From positions 80,688-144,687 of IMG/VR virus record IMGVR_UViG_3300047510_001256: DNA of 64,000 nt. One strand, 5' to 3'. A model generated the notes under the pieces. That model made no database searches and was not told the origin of the DNA. It saw nothing but the letters and a program-made list of their open reading frames with translations. This document shows, piece after piece, positions 15,864 to 24,056 of this stretch (position 1 is the stretch's first letter; every line of letters starts with the position of its first letter). Made by a program: the position numbers and the translations under genes. The stretch is from a virus.

Positions 15864-16009
15864 TTCAAGATTTTCCATGGGGAGTAGTAATTATCTTAGG
15901 CATGGGATTAATATTTACTGCCTATATCATTTACTACATATTAAGATTAGCATATTTGGAGACTAAAGATGTATCAATACAAGATCAAGAAGATCAACAG
16001 GGTCATTGA
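15860..16009 (+). CDS. Small single-pass membrane protein (49 aa), plus strand
   Basis: MIQDFPWGVVIILGMGLIFT followed by AYIIYYILRLAY gives one long hydrophobic helix with a short acidic C-terminal tail. It overlaps the stop of the 64-residue gene and overlaps the nuclease gene start by 41 bp in another frame. It could anchor a partner or act as a small lysis or export factor; this is inference from topology only. Confidence 0.65.
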   Translation: MIQDFPWGVVIILGMGLIFTAYIIYYILRLAYLETKDVSIQDQEDQQGH

Positions 16010-16307
16010 TGGTGACACTATTGATGTTGATATTGATCTGGGTTTTAGTATCACACTCTCTCAAAGAGTAAGATTAAAAGATATTGATGCTGCTGAAACT
16101 AGAACAACAGACCTAACAGAAAAAGCAGAAGGTCTAGCAGCAAAAGCATGGCTAGAAAAAGAACTCTCCCGTGAGGGAGAGTGGATTATTGAAACAACAA
16201 AAGAGGACAAGTATGGAAGAATACTTGGCACTCTTTATCTTGTTGGTGATCCCGTCACATTAAATGAAAGGATGTTGAATGAAGGTATTGCTAAACCTTA
16301 TTCGTAA
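15969..16307 (+). CDS. Staphylococcal nuclease-like (SNase/thermonuclease) protein (112 aa)
   Basis: A compact OB-fold SNase domain: VIDGDTIDVDID (Ca2+-binding Asp residues), RVRLKDIDAAETR (catalytic Arg), and EDKYGRILGTLYL (catalytic Glu and Arg). All key residues are present. No signal peptide is visible, so the protein acts inside the cell or is released by lysis. It probably degrades DNA or RNA. It is the last of four plus-strand genes and its 3' end overlaps the convergent proline-rich gene by 10 bp. Confidence 0.9.
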   Translation: MYQYKIKKINRVIDGDTIDVDIDLGFSITLSQRVRLKDIDAAETRTTDLTEKAEGLAAKAWLEKELSREGEWIIETTKEDKYGRILGTLYLVGDPVTLNERMLNEGIAKPYS

Positions 16308-17437
16308 AAGTCGGCAGCACCAAAATCATCTGTGTAATTTGGAATCTCAAAGTCAATCACTGGTGGTGAAATCTGAGGATCATCATAGTATAGATTATCA
16401 TCAAATGGTGGAATCTCTTCGTGCCAATGATCTCCTGGATTTTGCTCTATGAATCTTCCAATGAAATCATCGTAATGCTCACTAGGAGAAGCATCATTTT
16501 CAGCATTATTGTGAGGCCCTGAATTACCTGGAGCATCATCATCTCCATTTCCCCATCCGTTGTCTTGATGGTTATCAGGTTTTCCTCCACCTCCTCCATT
16601 GCCAGGAGAATTTTCCGAATCATTATTTTGTCCTCCATCATTCTTTGAATCGCCTGGAGGTTGGTTTGGTTCGGGGTCTTGTCCATCTTGGTGATTACCT
16701 TTACCTGGATTATCGGATGCTCCTGTCTCTCCATCCCATGGCGAGTTACCGACTTCTTTATCATTACCAGGATTACCTTTGCCTGGATCTTCAGGATCAG
16801 GCTCCTCAGGATCCTCTGGGTCTGGGTCTTCTGGATCTTCAGGATCAGGCTCCTCAGGATCTTCAGGATCCTCTGGGTCAACTGGTGGGTCCACAGGAGG
16901 ATCTACAGGGGGGTCCACAGGCGGATCAACGGGTGGTTCAACAGGAGGGTCTATAGGCGGATCAACTGGCGGAACAGGGGGGTTCACAGGAGGATCAACT
17001 GGTGGGGCAGGGGGGTCTACAACTTGTTCTTGTTCTGGTAGATCGCCAACAACAATGCTGTCGTCAACATTATTCCCACTCCCAAAAGATATAGTATCAA
17101 GATTAAAAGAGATGTCATTTTTTCCAACGGGTGTAATGTCTATTCCATAAGCTTTAAATGCTTCTGCTGGAGTGATACTAGTTGGGATAATAGTATCTCC
17201 AGAAGATCCAAAGGATTCTAATGCTGGATTGGAAAAATCAATTCCTGCCGTAACTTCAACTTCACCTACATTAATTGATGGAGCATCTTCTACTGGTGTA
17301 GTGATACTTACATCACCAACTGGTGTATATCCACCAGGGAAACGAGCAGCAGCAGTAGGATCATGTGGTATTTGATCCTGAGATTGCTGACTCGTCTTGA
17401 GTGTTTCTTCGCCTTGTAATCCTAACTGATCTTCCAT
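16298..17437 (-). CDS. Proline/acid-rich repeat protein, putative virion component (379 aa)
   Basis: About residues 1-135 are ordinary sequence with Gly/Val/Thr-rich strands. Residues about 135-220 are a tandem low-complexity region, first PPVDPPV-type units then EDPEDPEEPDP-type units. Residues about 220-310 are Gly/Asn/Asp-rich (NPGNDKEVGN, GNGGGGGKPDN). The end is acidic and Tyr-rich. No catalytic motif or membrane helix is seen. A late promoter box precedes it, and it lies next to the lysozyme. Its extended shape suggests a fibrous or linker role. The convergent nuclease gene overlaps its last 10 bp. Confidence 0.8.
   Translation of the reverse strand: MEDQLGLQGEETLKTSQQSQDQIPHDPTAAARFPGGYTPVGDVSITTPVEDAPSINVGEVEVTAGIDFSNPALESFGSSGDTIIPTSITPAEAFKAYGIDITPVGKNDISFNLDTISFGSGNNVDDSIVVGDLPEQEQVVDPPAPPVDPPVNPPVPPVDPPIDPPVEPPVDPPVDPPVDPPVDPPVDPEDPEDPEEPDPEDPEDPDPEDPEEPDPEDPGKGNPGNDKEVGNSPWDGETGASDNPGKGNHQDGQDPEPNQPPGDSKNDGGQNNDSENSPGNGGGGGKPDNHQDNGWGNGDDDAPGNSGPHNNAENDASPSEHYDDFIGRFIEQNPGDHWHEEIPPFDDNLYYDDPQISPPVIDFEIPNYTDDFGAADFYE
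16785..17030. repeat. Tandem DNA repeat encoding Pro-Asp / Glu-Asp-Pro runs
   Basis: Short units based on ggatc, ggctcctca and ggtggatc recur throughout. A block of 29 identical bases beginning with ggatcttcagg at 16785 recurs 48 bp later at 16833 (16 codons). The opposite strand therefore shows a false Gly-Ser-rich frame. Such tracts expand and contract by slippage, so length variation between relatives is expected. Confidence 0.85.
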
Positions 17438-17456
17438 AATTTTGCCTATATAGAAC

Positions 17457-17464
17457 TATTTATT
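17457..17464 (-). promoter_or_regulatory. Late promoter box AATAAATA
   Basis: AATAAATA on the minus strand, 20 bp before the start of the proline-rich gene and overlapping the region of the lysozyme stop codon. Confidence 0.65.
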
Positions 17465-17965
17465 TTATGTTGACCATAAAGCACCTTCTGCTTTTCTTCT
17501 TCTCATCAGTCCTGCTTCTACCTTAGTGCCAGGATTACGATACAACGCTAATGCTCCTGGAACATCATTCCATCTTCCAGATTGTAATGCCTGAGTGATT
17601 GTTTTGAAGTCAGGACTTCCATAGAAGTTAGCGCCAAGATTATAAGCAAAAGATAATAGTGCTCCTCGTTTCTTATCGCTCATCTGATCCCAGTAAGGAA
17701 TCTTTTTCAACTTAGGAATGAACTGAGTTTTGATTTGATTAATTAAAAGATCATCTGCTTCTTTTTGTGTGATCTTATCAGTAATTTTAAATGGTTTCCC
17801 ATCAAAGTTTCGTGTGCTTCCCCATCCTATGGTGATAGGAAGTCCTCCAGTGTATGGATCGTAGTAGGCATCTAATTCACATCCCTCAAATTCCTTAATT
17901 AAAGCAACACCAACCAAAGGAACTTCATCAGGATTGTTTGCCCGATTGGAATTTATGGTTGGCAT
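17465..17965 (-). CDS. Phage lysozyme / muramidase, T4-lysozyme family (166 aa)
   Basis: The active-site segment KEFEGCELDAYYDPYTGG followed by LPITIGWGST carries the Glu, Asp and Thr of the GH24 catalytic triad. RRGALLSFAYNLGANF-type and LMRRRKAEGALW segments complete the fold. It hydrolyses the MurNAc-GlcNAc bond of host peptidoglycan at lysis. No signal peptide is visible, so release through a holin would be needed. It starts 3 bp after the C39-like gene ends, implying one lysis transcript. Confidence 0.92.
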   Translation of the reverse strand: MPTINSNRANNPDEVPLVGVALIKEFEGCELDAYYDPYTGGLPITIGWGSTRNFDGKPFKITDKITQKEADDLLINQIKTQFIPKLKKIPYWDQMSDKKRGALLSFAYNLGANFYGSPDFKTITQALQSGRWNDVPGALALYRNPGTKVEAGLMRRRKAEGALWST

Positions 17966-17967
17966 GT

Positions 17968-18666
17968 CTACTTTTTTGCTTCAAAGATTCTACCCCAACC
18001 ATCACTACCTTTGGGACACCATCGCTTCGCCAGTTCAGATCTCTTATACACAGCACCCTTGCCATTGGTTACGGGTCCAGTATAACCATCGTTGAGAGAA
18101 CCATATGGATCATTCACAACATAGTCTTCACCTTTCTTACCAATAACTACAGCCATGTGCCCACCAGTAGGAGCAGATAAAGGACCACGATGATAGAACC
18201 CGATAACAACAGGTCTCCCAGCAGCAAGCTGACGATCAAGTTCGGCAAAATTAAGATTATACTCAAAGCGTGAATCAATTCCAAAGTCTTTAAGAACTTT
18301 GGTTTGAACTGAGTGATCAGTTGAGTCGCCAATAGCGAATACCTTTCTAACATAGGCATCATCTCCCTTGGGACCAGGCAATGATCCTGGTTTGAAATAC
18401 TCTAGTGCCATAGCACAGGCAGATGAATTACAGGTTCTCTGGGCATCTCTGTAGTTATCTGTCTGTGGAAAGAATGGCACATCTAATACTGATGGCACTG
18501 CTGGAGCTACTGCTTTTTCTCTGAATGTTTTAACCCACTCAGCAGTATCTTCCATTTCTTCTGGTGCCTTTGCTTCAAGCACCTTCTCAAGTAATTCTAC
18601 TCCAGCAATATGCTTTGGATTCTTTTCATCGTAATGCTTAAAAAAGTTATGTAAATCAATTTTCAT
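17968..18666 (-). CDS. C39-like cysteine peptidase (232 aa)
   Basis: After an N-terminal helical stretch, the papain-like C39 fold is visible: DVPFFPQTDNYRDAQ, active-site TCNSSACAMALEYF, GGHMAVVIGKKG (catalytic His) and VVNDPYG (Asn/Asp). Relatives in phages act as endolysins or virion peptidases. Start 18666 is chosen because GGAG lies 8 bp upstream; the longer frame begins with an unlikely TTG. It overlaps the end of the nuclease-like gene and is followed at once by lysozyme, suggesting combined attack on peptide and sugar bonds of the wall. Confidence 0.85.
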   Translation of the reverse strand: MKIDLHNFFKHYDEKNPKHIAGVELLEKVLEAKAPEEMEDTAEWVKTFREKAVAPAVPSVLDVPFFPQTDNYRDAQRTCNSSACAMALEYFKPGSLPGPKGDDAYVRKVFAIGDSTDHSVQTKVLKDFGIDSRFEYNLNFAELDRQLAAGRPVVIGFYHRGPLSAPTGGHMAVVIGKKGEDYVVNDPYGSLNDGYTGPVTNGKGAVYKRSELAKRWCPKGSDGWGRIFEAKK

Positions 18667-19000
18667 TTTTGTCTCCAAATAATTGAATGTAATACTCTGC
18701 GTCTACTACAACTAGTGGTTTCTTACCATTCTTTTTCATAATAACAATAGGTTCATAGTCACCACAATTAGCGGATGCCTGTTCATATGCTTCCCAGATA
18801 TTTAGTTTCTCCACATTTTTACATTCAATGCTGTGAGGAAACTTTGACCTAGCAGCACGAGCCATAATGAGATCTTCTCCACCAGCACCCATGCTACGTG
18901 ATTCAATATCTTCTGGATGAACATCAAGCATCTCAATGAGTTTATCTCTCACCCATTGTTGAAGTCTACGTCCCTTTGCCTTTGCCGATTGTGGGCGCAT
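18656..19000 (-). CDS. PD-(D/E)xK nuclease-like protein (114 aa)
   Basis: KAKGRRLQQWVRDKL, then ESRSMGAGGEDLIMA, then FPHSIECKNVEKLNIWEAY match the small restriction-endonuclease-like fold with core residues GxxED...ECK. In cyanophages such genes are described as endonucleases. Possible roles are host DNA breakdown or resolution of branched DNA. It begins 25 bp after a late promoter box (GATAAATA). Confidence 0.75.
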   Translation of the reverse strand: MRPQSAKAKGRRLQQWVRDKLIEMLDVHPEDIESRSMGAGGEDLIMARAARSKFPHSIECKNVEKLNIWEAYEQASANCGDYEPIVIMKKNGKKPLVVVDAEYYIQLFGDKNEN

Positions 19001-19024
19001 AATAAAATACCTTCGTCATGGAGG

Positions 19025-19032
19025 TATTTATC
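19025..19032 (-). promoter_or_regulatory. Late promoter box GATAAATA
   Basis: GATAAATA on the minus strand, 25 bp before the nuclease-like gene. It probably heads the late lysis unit (nuclease, C39 peptidase, lysozyme). Confidence 0.65.
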
Positions 19033-19035
19033 TAG

Positions 19036-19227
19036 TCAATTGAACCAGGGATCTGGAATTTTTCCATTAGAATCTTCAGCATCCACCTTTGTTGATAATT
19101 TAGATTCTCTATGTTTTGCTGCTGTTCCTTCAGTCTTTTCAGTATCTTTTCTAGTTTTTTCTTTTTCACAATTTGAAACCAGCAAATGTATCTTTCTTGA
19201 TATCCTGCTTAATACCACCGATAACAT
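19036..19227 (-). CDS. Small hypothetical protein after NrdB (up to 63 aa)
   Basis: A frame overlapping the last 62 bp of nrdB continues into a Lys/Thr/Glu-rich segment and ends KVDAEDSNGKIPDPWFN. Codon use of the non-overlapping part (GAA, GGA, GCA, AAT, GAT) is like neighbouring genes. The ATG at 19227 gives a long overlap; a shorter start near the nrdB stop is not available as ATG. A competing GTG frame is listed under rejected items. The function is unknown. Confidence 0.45.
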   Translation of the reverse strand: MLSVVLSRISRKIHLLVSNCEKEKTRKDTEKTEGTAAKHRESKLSTKVDAEDSNGKIPDPWFN

Positions 19228-20296
19228 AACTTTCTACCTCTGTTTCTTGTGGGGCAACTTGAACTTGTCCTGAATTAAACCAATGTTCTGTCCATGGAAG
19301 TGGATTGTTCTTAGCAGAAATATCATAGATGGGTTTCAAACCAATTGCTTTCATGCGACGATTAGCAGTCCATTGAACATATTGCTGGAGCAGTTTAGAA
19401 TTAAGACCAATCATAGATCCATCTTTGAACAGGTAATCCGCCCATGCTTCCTCCTCAGCAACACAATCTTTGAACATCTGAATAACATTCTCTTCTTCTT
19501 CATCCGCAATCTTAACCATATCAGGATCATCACCAGCTAACCATTTGTTGATAACCTTTTGTGTGATGGTCATGTGCTGTGCTTCATCTCGGGCAATAAG
19601 TTTGATGATCTTCGCATTACCTTCCATCTTCTGACGTTCAGCAAAAGCAAAAGAGCAAGCAAATGAAACATAAAAACGAATTGCCTCTAGAATATAAACG
19701 TTTACCATAGCGCGATAGAGTTTGCGCTTGACCTCATACAACTCACTAGTTGCTGCTGGGACACCCTCTAAGGCGTGTTGCCATTGATTACCTGCGCCCC
19801 ACTGCTGAGCTGCCTGAACAAAGTCATCGTATGCTCCAGTGACGCTCTGGGCACGTTCTAGGATCTTCTCATCAGTCAGGATGTGATCAAAGACATCAGA
19901 AGGATCTGAATATACATTCTTGATGATGTATGTGTAGGAGCGACTATGAATCATTTCCATAGTCTGCCAGATATTCATGGCAGATTCTAGTTCTGGAATA
20001 GAGCAGTAAGGAATAAATGCCATGCCAGGTGCTCTACCCTGAAGAGAATCAAGCATGATCTGATACTTCAGATTAGAAGTAAAGATGTGCCTCTCAGTAT
20101 CAGTTAGTTGCTGATAGTCAGCACGATCCTTGTTAAGCGATACCTCTTGAGGACGCCAGAAGAGTGACAACTGCTTGTCTGTTAACTTATCAAAGTCAGC
20201 ATACCTAAAATTATCGTATCTCTGAAGACCCTGTGGAGCACCAAAGAACATAGGTTGCTTGGTGGTATCCACAGAGTTGGTATTAAGAACTGTCAT
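19166..20296 (-). CDS. nrdB: Ribonucleotide reductase small (beta) subunit NrdB (376 aa)
   Basis: From MTVLNTNSVDTTKQPMFFG the protein aligns with class Ia beta subunits of T4 type. EMIHSRSYTYII and DEAQHM provide Glu/His iron ligands of the di-iron-tyrosyl centre, and the C-terminal tail that binds NrdA is present. A GTG at 20338 would overlap the nrdA stop and add 14 residues; 20296 matches the T4 N-terminus better. It forms the alpha2beta2 enzyme with NrdA that makes deoxynucleotides. Confidence 0.95.
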   Translation of the reverse strand: MTVLNTNSVDTTKQPMFFGAPQGLQRYDNFRYADFDKLTDKQLSLFWRPQEVSLNKDRADYQQLTDTERHIFTSNLKYQIMLDSLQGRAPGMAFIPYCSIPELESAMNIWQTMEMIHSRSYTYIIKNVYSDPSDVFDHILTDEKILERAQSVTGAYDDFVQAAQQWGAGNQWQHALEGVPAATSELYEVKRKLYRAMVNVYILEAIRFYVSFACSFAFAERQKMEGNAKIIKLIARDEAQHMTITQKVINKWLAGDDPDMVKIADEEEENVIQMFKDCVAEEEAWADYLFKDGSMIGLNSKLLQQYVQWTANRRMKAIGLKPIYDISAKNNPLPWTEHWFNSGQVQVAPQETEVESYVIGGIKQDIKKDTFAGFKL

Positions 20297-20318
20297 ACCT
20301 TTAATGTCTTCGTTGAGT

Positions 20319-22625
20319 TTAAATTTTACAGCTGTCACAATCTTCCTCCTGTGAATTTAGAATTTCGTTTAACATATCTTCTATGCTTGTTAGTTGTTCC
20401 TTATCGTGATCATCCTTTTCCTTTTGGAGATCATTTGTATTCTGGTAGTAAGATGTTTTCCAACCATACTTATAAGTTGTTAGGAAATCATTTGCCATCA
20501 CTGAAGTAGGAACTTCATTATCCGGATAATGCTCCGGATTATAGGACCAGTTTCCAGAAATCGCTTGATCAAAGAATTTTTGGATAACAGCGACAATATT
20601 AATATACCCAGAATTGCTAGGCATATCCCAAAGGAGCGTATAGTTATTCTTAAGAGTTTGATACTGAGGGACAATCTGCTTGAGTGGACCCTTCTTTGAT
20701 TTCTTAACGGACAAGTAACCGCGAGGTGGTTCAATTCCATTTGTTGCGTTTGACACAACGGAACTGCTTTCCGATGGCATTTGTGCGGACAATGTTGAGT
20801 GCCTGATACCGTGAGCCAAGATGGATGTTCTAAGACTTTCCCAATCATATGAATACTCCGGTGCTACCAATTCATCAACATCTCTCTTGTATGTATCAAT
20901 CGGAAGAATGCCATCAGCATACTTAGTTCTAGAGAATCCTTCACATGCTCCTTTCTCAATTGCGATTTGATTAGAAGCCTTGAGTAGATAATACTGGAAT
21001 GCCTCAGTCAGTTTGTGAACTTCAGTGAGAGCATTGTCATCATCATACTTGTAACCACACTTTGCCAGGTAGTGAGCTAGACCAATATAACCAACGCCAA
21101 GAGAACGACGGAACTTAGTGCTGCGCTCTGCTGCCTTAACTGGATAGTTTTGATAATCAATCAGTTCTTCCAGACCGCGAACAGACAGATCACAGAGTTC
21201 TTCCAGATCATCTAGATGCTTCAGTTTACCAACATTCACAGCAGAGAGAATACACAGAGCAATCTCACCATCGGGATCGTCAATGTGTTGAATAGGATCT
21301 GTAGGAAGAGTGATCTCCTGACAAAGATTACTCATGTAAACTTTATCTTTGAATGAAGAGTGAGAGTTACAATGGTCAATGTTCATGATATAAACACGAC
21401 CAGTCTCAGCACGTTCTTTGAGAAGATCTAGAATCAGTTCCTGTGCCCGAACAGTCTTTCTTGGAAGAGACTGATCTCGTTCATAAGACTCATACAAATC
21501 GTCAAATCTATCAGTGCCAAAAGCATCATACAAACGAGGAACGTCATGTGGACTGAAGAGAGAAATCTCTCTATCTTGGATGAAACGTTCATAGAAGAGT
21601 TTAGAGATCTGGATACTATAATCTAGCTTACGAACTCTGTTATCTTCAGTTCCCTTATTATTTTTTAACACAAGGATATCTTCTATCTCTTGGTGCCAGA
21701 TTGGAAAGTGGACAGTAGCACTTCCACCACGAATCCCGTTTTGTGTACAGCATCTGACAGTTGACTCAAACTTTTTGAGGAATGGGATAACGCCTGTATG
21801 AGCAACTTCTCCGCCCCTGATCTTACTGTTGATGCCACGAATTCTGCCTGCGTTGATGCCGATGCCCGCCCTTTGAGCAACATAGCGACCAATAGCCATG
21901 TCGCTGCTGAAGATGCTATCAAGGGTGTCATCAGAATCAACCAACACACAACTAGCGAATTGTCGCAGAGGCGTCCTAACTCCTGCCATGATTGGCGTAG
22001 GAATGTTGATCTTGTGCTTGCTGATTGCGTCGTAGTATTTTTTGACATAGTACAAACGTGATTCTGGTGGGTAGTTTGCGAACAATGTGGTAGCAATCAG
22101 AATGTACATATACTGGGGAGTCTCATAGAGAGACCCAGCACTACGATCTTGAACAAGATACTTATCAACAACCTGCCTTAGTCCAGCATAGGTGAATAGT
22201 AGATCCCTATCATGATGAACATAAGAATCAATCTTGTCCCATTCTTCCATAGAATATTTACCAAGAAGTTCCCCGTCATAAATGCCTAGGGATACACCGC
22301 CAACAAGATGATCATGAACATTGGGGAATCCTACTTTCCAACCAGATCCAAAGACCTGCTTATATAGGCCGTACAACAAAAGACGAGCAGCAACAAACTG
22401 GTAGTTTGGATTATCAAGGCTGATAAGGTCACTAGCTGACCGAACCAAGATTTCTTGGATTTCATTTGTAGTAATACCATCATAAAATTGAATACCTGAA
22501 TTCATCTCAACTTCGGAAGATGAGACGCCAGACAAACCATCACAAGCAGACTCAACCATCTTGTGAATCTTTTCAATATCCAGTTGTTCTACATTACTAC
22601 TACGCTTCTTTACAGAAATGCTCAT
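20319..22625 (-). CDS. nrdA: Ribonucleotide reductase large (alpha) subunit NrdA (768 aa)
   Basis: Full-length class Ia alpha subunit. An ATP-cone-like N-terminus (VKKRSSNVEQLDIEKIHKMV) is followed by FASCVLVDSDDTLDSI, the catalytic barrel with GRVYIMNIDHCNSHSSF, and the redox CxxC tail at the very end (DCDSCKI). It reduces ribonucleoside diphosphates, with glutaredoxin or thioredoxin as electron donors. The ATG at 22625 overlaps the gp61 stop (ATGA); a Met four codons earlier is also possible. It is co-transcribed with gp61 and nrdB. Confidence 0.97.
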   Translation of the reverse strand: MSISVKKRSSNVEQLDIEKIHKMVESACDGLSGVSSSEVEMNSGIQFYDGITTNEIQEILVRSASDLISLDNPNYQFVAARLLLYGLYKQVFGSGWKVGFPNVHDHLVGGVSLGIYDGELLGKYSMEEWDKIDSYVHHDRDLLFTYAGLRQVVDKYLVQDRSAGSLYETPQYMYILIATTLFANYPPESRLYYVKKYYDAISKHKINIPTPIMAGVRTPLRQFASCVLVDSDDTLDSIFSSDMAIGRYVAQRAGIGINAGRIRGINSKIRGGEVAHTGVIPFLKKFESTVRCCTQNGIRGGSATVHFPIWHQEIEDILVLKNNKGTEDNRVRKLDYSIQISKLFYERFIQDREISLFSPHDVPRLYDAFGTDRFDDLYESYERDQSLPRKTVRAQELILDLLKERAETGRVYIMNIDHCNSHSSFKDKVYMSNLCQEITLPTDPIQHIDDPDGEIALCILSAVNVGKLKHLDDLEELCDLSVRGLEELIDYQNYPVKAAERSTKFRRSLGVGYIGLAHYLAKCGYKYDDDNALTEVHKLTEAFQYYLLKASNQIAIEKGACEGFSRTKYADGILPIDTYKRDVDELVAPEYSYDWESLRTSILAHGIRHSTLSAQMPSESSSVVSNATNGIEPPRGYLSVKKSKKGPLKQIVPQYQTLKNNYTLLWDMPSNSGYINIVAVIQKFFDQAISGNWSYNPEHYPDNEVPTSVMANDFLTTYKYGWKTSYYQNTNDLQKEKDDHDKEQLTSIEDMLNEILNSQEEDCDSCKI

Positions 22626-23614
22626 ACTTTTTTCCATGCGTTAAAACGAATTTGTGCTTCTAGTCCTTTGTAGGTATTTGATTCTACCACAGACTGAACG
22701 TTATGTCCAGCCATCACCATGTCATTAATATCCTTCTCGGTGATTGAAGAAGGCCAGATGACTACCGGATCTCCGTGCTGTATGGTTTTAGCAATCTTAG
22801 CACAGATCTCTCTGTTGCGTGGTTCGTTGTCGTATACGAAGACGAACTGACAATTATAATTGCTAAGTTCAACATCGCTACCACACATAGCAATGCTGTT
22901 TCCAATGAAGGTGGAATCAAACGGACCTTCTGTGACATATACTAATTCCTCTTTGTTTACTTTATCAAGACCATAAACCTTGGGTTTACTCTCATCAAGA
23001 ATGATTGTAATGTATCTCATCTTTGCTTTAGGAGCAAGAGATCTACCTTGATATCCAAAGAGTTTACCTGTTTCGTCCCTAAGAGGAATTATAATACGTG
23101 GACTATCCTGTTTAAGATTATCAAATGATTTCTTAATGGTGTTGGTCCATTGTTTGAATTTGGGACAATAGTAGAAACTATCTAAATCTTTAATTTGTCT
23201 GTTTGTGAGGTATTCCCTTGCGGGATGTGTTGTATTTAGTTCTGAAATTTTCTCTAGATCAATATCAACTTGTGTTGATTTGAAGATTGGTGTATCAAAG
23301 TCTAGATCATTGATGGTTGACTTTCGCTTAGGTTTAGTTGTATTGCTTTTATACTTCTCCATGATGTATTCATCATGAAGCATCTGATTATTATCTTTGA
23401 GAAAGTTAGCAAGATTCCTACCGGCACCACAATTGTGGCACTTAAAGATCATCTCATTCTGAATGCGAAAGAAGTATCCCCGTGCTTTATCTTGACGCTT
23501 CTTACTATCGCCACAGTAAGGACAACGAAAGTTATACAGATTGGTCTTCTTCTTTGAAAAATTTTGGAGTTGCGGAGAAACTAATTGTATATACTTAACA
23601 TCAAGATAACTCAT
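22622..23614 (-). CDS. 61: DNA primase gp61 (330 aa)
   Basis: An N-terminal zinc ribbon (FRCPYCGDSKKRQ, then FKCHNCGAGRN, about residues 29-65) is followed by a TOPRIM-like catalytic part with IIPLRDETGKLFGYQGRS, YVTEGPFDSTFI and VFVYDNEPRN. It synthesises RNA primers for lagging-strand replication with helicase gp41. The start overlaps the preceding stop (ATGA). A perfect-consensus sigma70-type promoter lies 27 bp upstream. Confidence 0.95.
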   Translation of the reverse strand: MSYLDVKYIQLVSPQLQNFSKKKTNLYNFRCPYCGDSKKRQDKARGYFFRIQNEMIFKCHNCGAGRNLANFLKDNNQMLHDEYIMEKYKSNTTKPKRKSTINDLDFDTPIFKSTQVDIDLEKISELNTTHPAREYLTNRQIKDLDSFYYCPKFKQWTNTIKKSFDNLKQDSPRIIIPLRDETGKLFGYQGRSLAPKAKMRYITIILDESKPKVYGLDKVNKEELVYVTEGPFDSTFIGNSIAMCGSDVELSNYNCQFVFVYDNEPRNREICAKIAKTIQHGDPVVIWPSSITEKDINDMVMAGHNVQSVVESNTYKGLEAQIRFNAWKKV

Positions 23615-24039
23615 CTAGCATGGGGGGTCGTCGTCTCTCTATTATAGTGACTCTCCATCATGTTGTCAACAAAGGTTGGGACAATTGCTGAAGCGGCCCC
23701 AATGACCAACACAGCAAGGGATCCTATGGTAACTGCCTGCCATCTGAATTTCAATAGATCATCAATTGTTTTTTCAACAGATTCTAATCTACCAATGACT
23801 TGATTATGTTCTCTTGAATTTTGATGCTTAACATCTTCAATCATTTTAACAATGAGTTCATCTGTTCTCACACTTTGTTCTAATTTTTCATCATGTTTGG
23901 TTAGTATAGTGGCAATCTTATTATTAGATTCACCTATCTTGTCCACTGCTGCTTCTAGTTTATCTATCATCTGCTTTGATAAATCTTCGTAGATCTCAAA
24001 CTTAGATGACAAAACTTCTAACTTTGCTTTTCCAAACAT
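23611..24039 (-). CDS. Coiled-coil protein with one C-terminal membrane helix (142 aa)
   Basis: Residues 1-92 are predicted helix/coiled coil (KQMIDKLEAAVDKIGESNNK, RLESVEKTIDDLLKF). One membrane helix follows at about 97-118 (AVTIGSLAVLVIGAASAIVP) and a short basic tail ends the protein. The long soluble coil directly before a helix recalls membrane-anchored phage proteins of the XhlA type, but identity is not established. Its 3' end carries the promoter for gp61-nrdAB. Confidence 0.75.
   Translation of the reverse strand: MFGKAKLEVLSSKFEIYEDLSKQMIDKLEAAVDKIGESNNKIATILTKHDEKLEQSVRTDELIVKMIEDVKHQNSREHNQVIGRLESVEKTIDDLLKFRWQAVTIGSLAVLVIGAASAIVPTFVDNMMESHYNRETTTPHAR
23641..23669 (-). promoter_or_regulatory. 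Perfect-consensus sigma70 promoter for gp61-nrdA-nrdB
   Basis: TTGACA (23664-23669), 17 bp, TATAAT (23641-23646), all 12 consensus bases matched, within the 3' end of the preceding gene and 27 bp before the gp61 start. Confidence 0.85.
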
Positions 24040-24056
24040 GTCTCCTAGTTGTTTTA

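Noticed and set aside
16661-17150. Plus-strand Gly-Ser-rich and other long frames opposite the Pro-rich gene
   Set aside because: They are mirror images of the tandem Pro/Asp/Glu repeat; the minus-strand frame has a late promoter, ordinary flanking protein sequence and a convergent gene end.
19032-19169. GTG-started 45-codon frame (coiled-coil type) after nrdB
   Set aside because: It overlaps the frame ending NGKIPDPWFN; codon use of the latter is more like neighbouring genes. It cannot be fully excluded because the GTG overlaps the nrdB stop.
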